Positions 18,111 to 26,978 of a stretch of DNA of 44,010 nucleotides are shown here, piece after piece. Source of the DNA: Treponema sp. (lineage in GTDB: Bacteria; Spirochaetota; Spirochaetia; Treponematales; Treponemataceae); assembly GCA_016290335.1 (NCBI GenBank), contig JAEETM010000027.1, positions 1 to 44,010 of the forward strand, read 5' to 3'. The notes under the pieces were generated by a model, which was given only the letters and a program-made list of their open reading frames with translations, had not been told where the DNA came from and ran no database searches. The position numbers were made by a program, and so were the translations under genes. Every line of letters starts with the position of its first letter. The first letter of the stretch is position 1.

Positions 18111-18878
18111 ATGCAGAATATAAATATAAAGTTTATTTCAATTTCTGCCGGCATTGGCTTTGTCCTGTCGCTTTTCTGTGGCTTTTTCTCTCATTCATCA
18201 TTTATAAGAATACTGCTTGTAGCTCTTCTTTTTGCAATTGTATTTGCAATAATAGCTATACTTATTTCTTTTTTATACAATAAGTTTTTGAATCTTGATA
18301 ATTCCGACGGAGATTCAGGATATACACTTGCTCTTGCAGGAAATGCTAAAGGTAAAAGCAGTGCAGGCAGTAAGGCTGATATAGTTATTTCTGAGCTTGA
18401 TCTGGAACCAACCGGCAACCATAATCATTATGATGTTGGAAATAACCGGCAGATGCTTAATGAATCAGATTATAGAAGTCCACAGGTAATTGTAGAAGAT
18501 TCAGGACCTTCCGGTGAGTTTGTTCCATTGCGCGATAAAGAAACTGTAGACAATTTTTCGGGAACAGAATCGGTTTCTGGAAAAGGTGGTAATGGTGGTG
18601 GAGCACAGTTTGCTTCAATGACCGATGCAGGAAACGCTTTCAGCAAGGCAGCAGGCAGTTCTAACGGGCTTGATTTACCGGATATAAATAATTTGAATCT
18701 TTCTTCAGGTCAGTCAGATGATGATTCTGTGACTTTTGGAAGTGATGGTGAAGTTCTGTCAGATAATACTGACTTTATAAGCTCCGCATTGAAATATACA
18801 GATGACAATGCTGGAAATATACAAGATGCATCGCTTATGGCGAAGGCAATTAGCTCAATTTTATCAGAAGAAACATAA
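18111..18878 (+). CDS. Two-helix membrane protein of the flagellar operon, function unknown
   Basis: Unrecognised protein of 255 residues. The ATG at 18111 is preferred to the in-frame ATG at 18099 because GGGAGGA lies between them. Two membrane helices (about 5-25 and 31-57) are followed by a long, low-complexity cytoplasmic or periplasmic region rich in Gly, Ser, Asp and Asn, and a short C-terminal helix (NIQDASLMAKAISSILSEE). It lies between flhG and the sigma-28 gene, a position where Treponema flagellar operons carry an uncharacterised gene. A role in motility or in control of sigma-28 is possible, but this is inference from position only. Confidence 0.75.
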   Translation: MQNINIKFISISAGIGFVLSLFCGFFSHSSFIRILLVALLFAIVFAIIAILISFLYNKFLNLDNSDGDSGYTLALAGNAKGKSSAGSKADIVISELDLEPTGNHNHYDVGNNRQMLNESDYRSPQVIVEDSGPSGEFVPLRDKETVDNFSGTESVSGKGGNGGGAQFASMTDAGNAFSKAAGSSNGLDLPDINNLNLSSGQSDDDSVTFGSDGEVLSDNTDFISSALKYTDDNAGNIQDASLMAKAISSILSEET

Positions 18879-18892
18879 AAAGGTGAACGAAG

Positions 18893-19675
18893 ATGCCAAT
18901 TAATGATGAACAGGAAGAAGATGATCTCTGGGAAGAATACAAAAAAACAAAATCTCCCGCTATAAGAGATAAATTCATACGCCAGTATATGCCGCTCGTA
19001 AAATATGTAGCAGGAAAGCTCGCCGTTGGTATGCCTAATAGTGTTGAGTTTGATGATCTGGTAGGATTCGGGCAGTTTGGCCTGCTTGATGCAATCAGTA
19101 AATATGATACCTCAAAAAATGTTAAGTTTAAAACTTATGCAGTAACACGAATCCGTGGTGCAATTTTTGATGAATTGCGACAGCTTGACTGGGTTCCACG
19201 CTCAGTACGTCAGAAATCCCGCGAAATTGAAGATGCAATTGCATCACTTGAATCTCGTCTTGGAAGAACCGCTTCAGATACAGAAATTGCAGAATCTCTT
19301 AATATGACAGAAGATGAATACCACAGAACTGTAATGAAGGTTTCCGGTACAAGTATTCTTTCTTTAAATGATGTATGGTATGCCGGTGATGATAACGACA
19401 ATATGTCTATCGGCAACAACATAGAATCTCCTTCAAGCCTTAATCCGGATGTAATTGCTGAACGTGAAGAAATTAAAAAGGTTATAGCACAGGCAATAAG
19501 CGAATTACCGGAAAAAGAAAAAATGGTAATCGTTCTTTACTATCATGAAGATTTGACTTTTAAAGAAATTGGAGAAGTTCTCGATGTAAGTGAATCAAGA
19601 ATCTCCCAGCTTCATACAAAAGCAAACCTCAGATTAAGGGCAAAGCTCACAAATCTCAGAAAAGGAATTATTTAA
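18893..19675 (+). CDS. fliA: Flagellar sigma factor sigma-28 (FliA/WhiG)
   Basis: Alternative sigma factor for late flagellar genes, 260 residues. Region 2 reads FDDLVGFGQFGLLDAISKYD, with KFKTYAVTRIRGAIFDELRQ and WVPRSVR typical of FliA/WhiG. Region 3 (LGRTASDTEIAESLNM) and region 4 (LTFKEIGEVLDVSESRISQL) are intact. RBS AAGGTGA. No anti-sigma factor FlgM gene is seen within the window. It is followed 7 bases later by fapA. Confidence 0.95.
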   Translation: MPINDEQEEDDLWEEYKKTKSPAIRDKFIRQYMPLVKYVAGKLAVGMPNSVEFDDLVGFGQFGLLDAISKYDTSKNVKFKTYAVTRIRGAIFDELRQLDWVPRSVRQKSREIEDAIASLESRLGRTASDTEIAESLNMTEDEYHRTVMKVSGTSILSLNDVWYAGDDNDNMSIGNNIESPSSLNPDVIAEREEIKKVIAQAISELPEKEKMVIVLYYHEDLTFKEIGEVLDVSESRISQLHTKANLRLRAKLTNLRKGII

Positions 19676-19682
19676 TTAAAAT

Positions 19683-21653
19683 ATGGTAACGCTGGACAAA
19701 CTTCGGGAGGACATGAGGAATAAGTACGCTGTAGACAAAGAAATCCGTTATGTAGAAGTTATGGCGGATACAATTGATGAATGTCTTGCAGATGCAGCAG
19801 TCCAGCTTGATTCAAAGGTTTCAAATCTCCAGTACGAAATAGTAGAAAGAGGAAGCGACGGTTTCCTTGGAATGGGAAAAAAGCACTGGACACTCAAAAT
19901 CTATCAGGATCCTACAACGGTTGTTAAAGCTAAAAAGCTTGCTTCCGATGGTCTTGTTATTGATGAAGATGAAGAAGAAGTTACACAGGTTCAGAACAGG
20001 GACGGACTTTTCTATGTTCGCCATTTTGGTTCAGATATTGTATTAAAGGTTGTTCCTGCTATTGGCGAAGGTATTCCGGTAGATATAAAGGAAGTTATTG
20101 CCGCAGTAAAGCAGCCTGATACTCTTGAAATCGATGAATCTCTTATCAAGAAATATGTTAAGACTGGTACAGACGGTGAATATAATGTAATTGGTCAGTA
20201 CAAGCACGTTCAGGCCGGAGATGCACTTGTTTCTGTAGATGTTACAAAGGATGAAATGAAGGCAAGTATTATTGTTTCTCCACCTGGAAAGAGTGGTGCA
20301 GAAGCTTCTCCGGAACTTATTGTTCGTTCTTTGCAGTCTCAGGGTGTTATTGAACAGTGTATTGATTTAACTAAAATCTACGAATTTGTTGATAATCCAG
20401 TTTATAACATTCCATTCGAAGTTGCCGCCGCAATTCAACCTGTAGACGGACAGGATGCTTATCTTTCTTATAACTTTGAAATTGACCCTAAGAAGTTAAA
20501 GGCAAAGGTTTCAGAAACAGGCCAGATAAACTACCACGAATTGAATCAGATTCAAAACGTTATTTCCGATCAGCCGCTTGCAGTTAAAATCCCGGCAGAA
20601 CGTGGAAAGGGCGGAAAAACAATTTTTGGCCGCTATCTGGAAGCAAAACACGGAAAGGATATTCAAATACAGCTTGGTGAAAACGTTCGCCTTGACCGCG
20701 ATGGTGTTACAATTAAAGCAGCAATCGACGGCGAAGTTATGCTTGTTAACGGCAAGGTAACGGTAGTTCCTATCAAGTACCTTGATGCCGTTAACGTTAA
20801 GACTGGCGATATTAAGTTTGTTGGTACAGTTGTAATTAAGGGTGCAGTAGAAGAAGGTTATAAGGTAGAGGCAACTAACATAGAAGTAAACGGTAACGTA
20901 GACCCGTCTGTTCTTATTGCAACAGAAAACATTATTGTCCGCCAGGGAATCCACGGAAAGGGTACCGGCTACATAAAGGCTGGAAAATCTCTGTGGGCTA
21001 AGTTTATTGACCAGACAAACGTTGAAGTTGAAGAAAATGTCATTGTATTCGATTATATTATGAACTCTAACGTTACCGCCATGAAGAATATTATTCTGCG
21101 TGGTAAACGTGCCCAGATAAATGGCGGTCACCTGCTTGCAACCGAGGAAGTTTGTGCTAAATATATAGGTTCGTCCGGTGGTGGTACCGAAACTATCATA
21201 GAAGTTGGTATTGACCCTCGTGCTAAAATCAGGCTTGTTGAACTCCAAAAACAATTAAACGATAAAACTACAAAGTTCAATACAAACGAGCTTGATATTC
21301 AGAACCTTGAACAGACAAAACAGGTACGAAAGAGACTTCCTCAGGATAAACAGGAAAAGCTTACAAAGCTTAAGAATGATAACAAAGCCCTTGAAGAAGA
21401 GCTTGATGATATAAACTCAGAACTTAATAAGATTCAGTCTCACTTAAAAGACCTTAAGGCTGTAGGAAAAGTTAAGGTTGAAGAAACTGTTTATGCCGGT
21501 GTAAAAATCTATGTCCGCGATTTGATGGACGAAATTAAGATGGATACAAAGCACCTTACCTTCAGTTACGATAAAGGATTCCCAACCCCTAAACACAGCG
21601 ATTATGAGCCTCCTTCAATAAAACAGGAGGAGTTGGACAATTATCCTACATAA
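19683..21653 (+). CDS. fapA: FapA-family (DUF342) protein with N-terminal Jag_N-like domain
   Basis: DUF342/FapA protein, 656 residues. The N-terminal module (about 22-75) has D29-T-I-D-E-C and GFLGMGKK, a Jag_N-like signature also seen at the FlhF N-terminus in this operon. The central FapA region (about 130-480) has the Gly/Val-rich repeats of a right-handed beta-helix, e.g. PAERGKGGKTIFGRYLEA and GNVDPSVLIATENIIVRQGI. A coiled coil (about 515-600, Gln/Lys/Glu-rich) precedes the C-terminal tail. FapA proteins are linked to flagellar assembly or placement and cell-envelope processes; the exact activity is unknown. It sits between fliA and two small uncharacterised genes. Confidence 0.9.
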   Translation: MVTLDKLREDMRNKYAVDKEIRYVEVMADTIDECLADAAVQLDSKVSNLQYEIVERGSDGFLGMGKKHWTLKIYQDPTTVVKAKKLASDGLVIDEDEEEVTQVQNRDGLFYVRHFGSDIVLKVVPAIGEGIPVDIKEVIAAVKQPDTLEIDESLIKKYVKTGTDGEYNVIGQYKHVQAGDALVSVDVTKDEMKASIIVSPPGKSGAEASPELIVRSLQSQGVIEQCIDLTKIYEFVDNPVYNIPFEVAAAIQPVDGQDAYLSYNFEIDPKKLKAKVSETGQINYHELNQIQNVISDQPLAVKIPAERGKGGKTIFGRYLEAKHGKDIQIQLGENVRLDRDGVTIKAAIDGEVMLVNGKVTVVPIKYLDAVNVKTGDIKFVGTVVIKGAVEEGYKVEATNIEVNGNVDPSVLIATENIIVRQGIHGKGTGYIKAGKSLWAKFIDQTNVEVEENVIVFDYIMNSNVTAMKNIILRGKRAQINGGHLLATEEVCAKYIGSSGGGTETIIEVGIDPRAKIRLVELQKQLNDKTTKFNTNELDIQNLEQTKQVRKRLPQDKQEKLTKLKNDNKALEEELDDINSELNKIQSHLKDLKAVGKVKVEETVYAGVKIYVRDLMDEIKMDTKHLTFSYDKGFPTPKHSDYEPPSIKQEELDNYPT

Positions 21654-21667
21654 TTTAGGAGAGAAAG

Positions 21668-22000
21668 ATGGGTGTTCAACCAATTGATTTACAGAATATG
21701 TATTCTCAATTGTCAAATGTTGCTAAAACTGTTGCCGGTCAGCAGCAGGCAGCTCAGCTGAGTGAATCTATGCAGCAGCAGAATCAGATTGAAAAAAACA
21801 TGCAGGAAGCTCAGAAAATCCAGCAGACAAATGAAAAATCAAACACAGGCAACGTAAACGAAAATGGTCATCATGGTTCAATGTATTACGGACAGCAGAA
21901 AAAAAAGCAGGATAGCGAACCGGATGATAATACACCTCATAATGCCTCAAACTCAAAAGAATCTTCATATATTGGAACAATAATTGATATTACGAGGTAG
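21668..22000 (+). CDS. Small Gln-rich protein of the flagellar operon, function unknown
   Basis: Protein of 110 residues that I do not recognise. The N-terminal half is a predicted amphipathic helix rich in Gln, Ala and Ser (AGQQQAAQLSESMQQQNQIE), the middle is polar and probably disordered, and the last residues (SSYIGTIIDITR) form a short conserved-looking hydrophobic end. It has no signal peptide or membrane segment. RBS TAGGAGAG is well placed, the gene lies 14 bases after fapA and 3 bases before the next gene, so it is surely part of the operon. Confidence 0.72.
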   Translation: MGVQPIDLQNMYSQLSNVAKTVAGQQQAAQLSESMQQQNQIEKNMQEAQKIQQTNEKSNTGNVNENGHHGSMYYGQQKKKQDSEPDDNTPHNASNSKESSYIGTIIDITR

Positions 22001-22003
22001 AAT

Positions 22004-22732
22004 ATGGCAATTCTTGTGGCATGTATTTGTGTAATCAACATTGTTCTATGGATTATATTACTTGTTCGTTTTAAAAAACTTTTTTCAACAGATAAAATCA
22101 TTAAAACTACAACAGAAAAAATGAACAAGCTTGTAATGGAAATTGATAATGCAACCGAAAGAAATATTTTCCTTACAGATGCATCTGCAAAAAAAATACA
22201 GAATCTTTTGGCTGATGCAGATAAAAATATGGAGCTTTTTGTAGAAGCAAGCAAACGTCTGCGGGATATGATTGCAGAAGCAGAAAAGGTTTCCAGAAGA
22301 AATGAAGTTAAAAGTCCGATTTATGAGTCTGTCCGTGAAGTAATACGTGAAGAATACAATCAAAAACCGGCAAACGAAACAATAAAAAAGAATATCAATA
22401 CATATATACAAAATAGTAAGAAATACAGTAACAATGAAAGCGAATCAAAGCAGCAGGAATTGTTTGGAGATAATCTGAATGAACAAAGTGTACAAATAAC
22501 CAGTTCTGGTACAGGTACAAATGTTACGGAAAATGGTACAGCCTACAAGGAGATTCCTTTAGTAATAACAAGAGTATATGAAGAACAACCTGTTCCTGAA
22601 ACAAACAAAAAGAAAAACATAACAAAAGAAGTTCAGAAACTTTATGACCAGGGGTATACAGTTCAGCAGATTGCAAACGAATTATCCTGTTCAATTACGG
22701 AAGTTCAGCTTATAATTGATATGTGTGAATAA
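22004..22732 (+). CDS. Membrane-anchored coiled-coil protein with C-terminal HTH-like motif (SwrB/DUF2802-like)
   Basis: Protein of 242 residues with an N-terminal membrane anchor (about 2-24), a long Lys/Glu/Asn-rich coiled coil (about 30-110), a polar linker, and a C-terminal helix-turn-helix-like segment (about 205-242) reading EVQKLYDQGYTVQQIANELS then EVQLIIDM. This layout and its place after the sigma-28 gene match SwrB of Bacillus and DUF2802 proteins near fliA in other bacteria; SwrB promotes flagellar gate activation. The similarity is in pattern and position, not a strong sequence match that I can measure. It is the last gene of the flagellar run, with a hairpin just after it. Confidence 0.7.
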   Translation: MAILVACICVINIVLWIILLVRFKKLFSTDKIIKTTTEKMNKLVMEIDNATERNIFLTDASAKKIQNLLADADKNMELFVEASKRLRDMIAEAEKVSRRNEVKSPIYESVREVIREEYNQKPANETIKKNINTYIQNSKKYSNNESESKQQELFGDNLNEQSVQITSSGTGTNVTENGTAYKEIPLVITRVYEEQPVPETNKKKNITKEVQKLYDQGYTVQQIANELSCSITEVQLIIDMCE

Positions 22733-22742
22733 GTTAAAGATG

Positions 22743-22769
22743 GAAACGCTGCGATATTGCTCGCGTTTC
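22743..22769 (+). terminator. Hairpin after the flagellar operon
   Basis: GAAACGC (22743-22749) pairs with GCGTTTC (22763-22769), with extra GC/GC pairing inside the loop, followed by a short TTTAAA. It lies between the SwrB-like gene and galM. The T-run is short, so it may be a weak terminator or attenuator. Confidence 0.5.
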
Positions 22770-22794
22770 TTTAAACTCAGGAGGATAAAAAACT

Positions 22795-23856
22795 ATGAAA
22801 ATCAGTAAACAAAAGTTTGGCATTTTAAGTGACGGGACAAAGGTACATCTTTATACAGTACGCAACGACAGCATGTCTTTTTCATGTACGGATTACGGCT
22901 GTACTTTAACAAGTATTGTACTTAACAATGAGGATGGAACAAAAACAGATGTCCTTCTTGGTTTTTCTACACTTGAAGGTTATTTGAACACAAAGTTCTG
23001 CTTCGGTTCAATTGTAGGTCGTTTTGCAAACAGAATCGGTAAAGCAACATTTACACTCAACGACAAAAAATACACTCTGGACAAAAACGATGGTCCAAAC
23101 ACACTCCATGGCGGCTTTAACGGCTACGATAAAATGATGTGGGAAGCTGAAGTTATAAAGGGAAGCAAACAGTGCGGAGTTAAATTCAAGAGAACTTCTC
23201 CAGATGGCGAACAGGGCTTCCCTGGAAAAGTAAAGCTCGAAATCACTTATCTTCTGGACGAGCTTAATAATCTTACGTGTGAATATTCAGCAATTACAGA
23301 TAAGGCAACTCCAATCAATATTACAAACCATGCTTATTTTAATCTTGCCGGAAATGGACAGATTACTGACCATACAGTAAAAATGAACTCCGACTATATT
23401 CTGGAAGTAAGTTCAAAGCTCATTCCAACCGGAAAGCTTACACCGGTAAAAGATACACCTTTTGACTTTACAAAAGAAAAATCAATTGGAAAGCAAATTG
23501 CCGAAGTTGGACCTGGCTATGATCACTGCTATGTAACAGAAATGTATAATCCTGAAAACAAGCATTGTGGCTGTCCGCTTGATGACAGTGACCTTGTAGA
23601 GTTTGCAGTAGTAAAAGAGCCTGTTTCAGGTCACGAAATGGCAGTATACACAAATATGGAAGGCTGTCAGTTCTATACAGGTAACTTTATCGGCGGTATC
23701 GTAGGAAAAAATGGTGTACGCTATCAGGCTCACGATGCATTCTGTCTTGAAACACAGTGTTTCCCGGATACACCAAATAAGCCTGACTTCCCATCCTGTA
23801 TCCTTAATCCGGGACAGAAGATGAAAGCAAAAACTGTATACTCGTTTAAAATATAA
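22795..23856 (+). CDS. galM: Galactose mutarotase (aldose 1-epimerase)
   Basis: Aldose 1-epimerase, 353 residues, a cytoplasmic enzyme that interconverts alpha and beta anomers of galactose/glucose. Family landmarks: VGRFANRIGKATF, NTLHGGFNGYDKMMWE, ITNHAYFNLAG with the catalytic His, and CLETQCFPDTPNKPDF with the catalytic Glu. There is no signal peptide. RBS CAGGAGGA. It follows a hairpin after the flagellar genes and stands alone between two operons, so its link to either is probably only positional. Confidence 0.95.
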   Translation: MKISKQKFGILSDGTKVHLYTVRNDSMSFSCTDYGCTLTSIVLNNEDGTKTDVLLGFSTLEGYLNTKFCFGSIVGRFANRIGKATFTLNDKKYTLDKNDGPNTLHGGFNGYDKMMWEAEVIKGSKQCGVKFKRTSPDGEQGFPGKVKLEITYLLDELNNLTCEYSAITDKATPINITNHAYFNLAGNGQITDHTVKMNSDYILEVSSKLIPTGKLTPVKDTPFDFTKEKSIGKQIAEVGPGYDHCYVTEMYNPENKHCGCPLDDSDLVEFAVVKEPVSGHEMAVYTNMEGCQFYTGNFIGGIVGKNGVRYQAHDAFCLETQCFPDTPNKPDFPSCILNPGQKMKAKTVYSFKI

Positions 23857-23862
23857 AACAAG

Positions 23863-23885
23863 ATTGTCGGGTCAAGCCCGACAAT
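23863..23885. repeat. REP-like palindrome, copy 1
   Basis: ATTGTCGGG (23863-23871), loop TCAAG, CCCGACAAT (23877-23885), followed by GACAA. A perfect 9-bp stem placed 6 bases after the galM stop. The second copy at 32612 has the same loop and flanks but two changed base pairs. It may also act as a terminator or mRNA-stabilising hairpin. Confidence 0.75.
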
Positions 23886-23924
23886 GACAATTTATAAAAA
23901 AATTGTTTTTATCAAAAAAAGTGT

Positions 23925-23953
23925 TTGAATTATCTCTGAATGTTTATTATTAT
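23925..23953 (+). promoter_or_regulatory. Putative promoter of the V-ATPase operon
   Basis: TTGAAT (23925-23930), 17-base spacer, TATTAT (23948-23953). The predicted start point near 23960 lies inside the 14-bp dyad that follows. The repeated TTATTATTATTAT run makes the exact -10 uncertain. Confidence 0.45.
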
Positions 23954-23954
23954 T

Positions 23955-23988
23955 ATAGGATACTATTAATAGAATAATAGTATCCTAT
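23955..23988. repeat. Perfect 14-bp inverted repeat upstream of the V-ATPase operon
   Basis: ATAGGATACTATTA (23955-23968), 6-base loop, TAATAGTATCCTAT (23975-23988). A third half-site GATACTATT recurs at 24021-24029, just upstream of the atpE RBS. The position over the predicted transcription start suggests an operator or a 5' hairpin in the transcript. Confidence 0.75.
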
Positions 23989-24047
23989 TTAAAAATTTAA
24001 AAATCATTCTTATAAAACTTGATACTATTTTGTGAGGTTGTCTGTAT

Positions 24048-24668
24048 ATGGATGTTCAATTACAAGAACTGATTGATAAAATCAAGAAAGATGGTGTAGC
24101 TGCAGCCGATGAAAAAGCTTCTCAGATTATTAGCGAAGCTGAAAAAAAGGCTGATGGTATTGTTGCAGCTGCAAAAGAAGAAGCCGAAGCAATTATTAAA
24201 AAGGCTAAAGCAGAAACAGAAAGAATGGAAAAGGCTAGTGAAGAAGCTATTATCCAGGCTGGACGTAACATGCTTCTTGCTTTTAAAGATTCTCTTGTTT
24301 CAGAGCTTGATTCTCTTATTCAGTCAGAAACAGAAAAAGCTGTTTCTAAAGATGCACTTGCCGCTATAGTTCCTGCAACCGTAAAAGCGTGGGCAAAAAA
24401 CTCAGAGGTTTCAGAGCTTTCTGTATTGCTCAGCGAAAAGGACTTAAAAGAACTTAAAGCTGCATTTACTAATGAATTGAAAGAAGAAATTGCAAAAGGA
24501 CTGGAGCTCAAGCCTGATAAAACCCTGTCTTACGGTTTTAGAATTGGTGTCAGAAACGGTGCCGCATACTATGATTATTCAGCAGAAAGCCTTGCAGAAA
24601 TGTTCAGTGCATATCTGAATCCAAAAGTTGCTGCCCTGCTTAAAACTGCTGCGAAAGGACAAGAGTAG
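24048..24668 (+). CDS. atpE: V-type ATPase subunit E (peripheral stalk)
   Basis: Peripheral-stalk subunit, 206 residues. The N-terminal half is a long Ala/Glu/Lys-rich helix (e.g. ADGIVAAAKEEAEAIIKKAK), and the C-terminal globular part ends with YGFRIGVRNGAAYYDYS and a terminal helix. This is the usual E/NtpE architecture. RBS GAGGT is 12 bases upstream. It is the first gene of the operon; the next gene's GTG overlaps its TAG by one base. Confidence 0.9.
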   Translation: MDVQLQELIDKIKKDGVAAADEKASQIISEAEKKADGIVAAAKEEAEAIIKKAKAETERMEKASEEAIIQAGRNMLLAFKDSLVSELDSLIQSETEKAVSKDALAAIVPATVKAWAKNSEVSELSVLLSEKDLKELKAAFTNELKEEIAKGLELKPDKTLSYGFRIGVRNGAAYYDYSAESLAEMFSAYLNPKVAALLKTAAKGQE

Positions 24669-25210
24669 TGGCATATTATTATCTGGTTTCGCAATTACCA
24701 AATATCTCTTCGGCAGAAGGAAAAAGCAGTCTTCCTATAGATACGGCATCTTTTAAGGAAATATGCTGCCGCTTTGTTTCAGAAAATGAAAAAAAGCTTA
24801 TAAACGATTTGTCGCTTATTCCTCCTGTTTCAACAGAATCTACAGGTTCTGTTTTCCTTGATAAATGGTTCGAAAAAGAAAGAAACCTTCGTTTTGCACT
24901 GGCTCAGATTAGAGCTCAGAAAATGAAAAAGGATGTAATGGTTCTTCCACCGGGCTGTACCGCAGACATAATAAATGCCGCAAGAACAGCTGTTGGAATG
25001 GATAATCCTTATACTGCAGAACAGTTTCTTTATGAATATAGAATAAAGCTTCTGGATGATTTGCGTCCATTAGATTCTTTTTCTATTGATGCAGTTTATG
25101 CGTATGGACTGCGGCTTATGCTTGTAGAAAGAATGCGTAAGTTTGATACTGAAAATGGAAAAACTTCTTATCATAAGATTTATGATTCAATTCTAGGAGA
25201 AAATACATGA
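24668..25210 (+). CDS. DUF2764 protein of the V-ATPase operon
   Basis: DUF2764-type protein, 180 residues, starting YYYLVSQLPNIS. This family occurs in spirochaete and related V-ATPase operons between subunits E and A, where other organisms have subunits C and F. A central segment reads LDKWFEKERNLRFALAQIRA, which resembles the helical, R/A-rich cores of subunit C/AC39 proteins, so a rotor-cap or stalk-linker role is plausible but unproven. It starts with GTG overlapping the atpE stop and ends with an ATGA overlap with atpA, so translation is tightly coupled. Confidence 0.82.
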   Translation: MAYYYLVSQLPNISSAEGKSSLPIDTASFKEICCRFVSENEKKLINDLSLIPPVSTESTGSVFLDKWFEKERNLRFALAQIRAQKMKKDVMVLPPGCTADIINAARTAVGMDNPYTAEQFLYEYRIKLLDDLRPLDSFSIDAVYAYGLRLMLVERMRKFDTENGKTSYHKIYDSILGENT

Positions 25211-26976
25211 CGGATACAAAGGCAAGTGTAGTCGGCATTAATGGAAACATGATTACCATTGAGTTTGAAGGTAATGTTTCTATGAACGAGGTTGGCTACG
25301 TTAATGTAGATGGAAAAAAGCTCAGAGGTGAAATTATCCGTATTCGAGGCAACAAGGCTCAGATGCAGATTTTTGAAATGACTCAGGGCATAAAGGCTGG
25401 CGATAAAGTTGACCTTGCTGGAGAGCTTCTTTGTGCAGAGCTTGGACCTGGACTTTTGGGACAGACCTTTGATGGTCTTCAGAACCCGCTTCCACTTGTT
25501 GCAGAAAAAGCAGGCTTCTTCCTTGAAAGAGGTATTTATGTAGATCCTCTTCCTAAAGATAAAAAATGGGACTGGACACCAACTGTAAAACCTGGTGACA
25601 CAGTTCTCAGAGGTGACTCAATCGGTACAGTACCGGAAGGTGCTTTTGCCCACAAGATTCTTGTTCCGTTTGATTTGCTTGGAATGTACAAGGTAAAATC
25701 AGTAACTCCTGCAGGAAGCTATACAATTCAGGATGTTATGGCTGTAGTTACCGACGAAAAAGGCAACGACCACGAGCTTAAAATGTCTTTCAAGTGGCCT
25801 GTAAAACGTGCAGTAGACTGTTATGCAGAACGTCTTGCTCCAAGTGAGCCAATGGTAACACAGGTTCGTCTTATAGATACTTTCTATCCTGTTTCTAAGG
25901 GTGGAACATATTGTATTCCTGGCCCATTCGGTGCAGGAAAAACTGTACTTCAGCACACAACAAGCCGTAATGCCGACGTTGATATCGTAATCATCGCTGC
26001 CTGCGGTGAGCGTGCCGGTGAAGTTGTAGAAACAATTAAAGAGTTCCCAGAACTTAAAGACCCACGAACAGGCCGAAGCCTGATGGAGCGTACAATCATT
26101 ATCTGTAACACTTCTTCAATGCCGGTTGCTTCTCGAGAAGCTTCAGTTTATACATCTGTAACTCTTGCTGAATATTACAGACAGATGGGTTTACACGTAC
26201 TTCTTCTTGCAGACTCTACTTCAAGATGGGCACAGGCTTTACGAGAAATGTCTGGTCGTCTTGAAGAGATTCCTGGTGAGGAAGCTTTCCCTGCTTATCT
26301 TGAATCTTACATTGCAGCATTCTATGAACGTGCAGGTATTGTAAAACTCCGTGACGGAAACATTGGTTCTGTAACAATTGGTGGTACAGTATCTCCTGCG
26401 GGTGGTAACTTTGAAGAGCCTGTAACTCAGGCAACACTTAAAGTAGTAGGTGCATTCCATGGTTTAAGCCGTGAACGTTCAGATGCCCGTAAATATCCTG
26501 CAATTGACCCGATTATTTCCTGGTCAAAATATAAATCAGTACTTCCTGAAAAATGGGTAGCTCTTGCACGTAAGGTTTTCCTAAGCGGTGTAGAAGTAAA
26601 CCAGATGATGAAGGTTATTGGTGAAGAAGGAACTACAACAGAAGATTACATTGAATATCTTAAGAGCGAGTTCCTTGATGCGGTTTACATGCAGCAGAAC
26701 TCATTTGATGAAATTGATGCCGCTGTAAGTGTTGAACGTCAGAAATATACTTTTGCAAATGTTGTAAAGGTTCTCGGTTCTGATTTTGATCTGCACGATA
26801 AGGATACCGCACGAAACTTCTTCAACCAGCTCAGACAGAAGTTTATAGACTGGAACTATTCAGAATGGAAATCTGAAAAGTTCAATGCAGTTGAAAAAGA
26901 CATCAAAGAGTACTATGCAGGTGCAAAGGGTGTAGTAAGAGATGAAGTTGAAGCAATGCTCAAGGATGGTGAATAA
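25207..26976 (+). CDS. atpA: V-type ATPase catalytic subunit A
   Basis: Catalytic subunit, 589 residues, a normal length. The P-loop GPFGAGKT is at 239-246. The A-type non-homologous insertion lies before it (about 110-200), and [29 protein letters not shown] (arginine- and Walker-B-region) and [16 protein letters not shown] follow. It hydrolyses or makes ATP in the A3B3 head. The start overlaps the DUF2764 stop by four bases, and atpB starts 2 bases downstream. Confidence 0.97.
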   Translation: MTDTKASVVGINGNMITIEFEGNVSMNEVGYVNVDGKKLRGEIIRIRGNKAQMQIFEMTQGIKAGDKVDLAGELLCAELGPGLLGQTFDGLQNPLPLVAEKAGFFLERGIYVDPLPKDKKWDWTPTVKPGDTVLRGDSIGTVPEGAFAHKILVPFDLLGMYKVKSVTPAGSYTIQDVMAVVTDEKGNDHELKMSFKWPVKRAVDCYAERLAPSEPMVTQVRLIDTFYPVSKGGTYCIPGPFGAGKTVLQHTTSRNADVDIVIIAACGERAGEVVETIKEFPELKDPRTGRSLMERTIIICNTSSMPVASREASVYTSVTLAEYYRQMGLHVLLLADSTSRWAQALREMSGRLEEIPGEEAFPAYLESYIAAFYERAGIVKLRDGNIGSVTIGGTVSPAGGNFEEPVTQATLKVVGAFHGLSRERSDARKYPAIDPIISWSKYKSVLPEKWVALARKVFLSGVEVNQMMKVIGEEGTTTEDYIEYLKSEFLDAVYMQQNSFDEIDAAVSVERQKYTFANVVKVLGSDFDLHDKDTARNFFNQLRQKFIDWNYSEWKSEKFNAVEKDIKEYYAGAKGVVRDEVEAMLKDGE

Positions 26977-26978
26977 TT

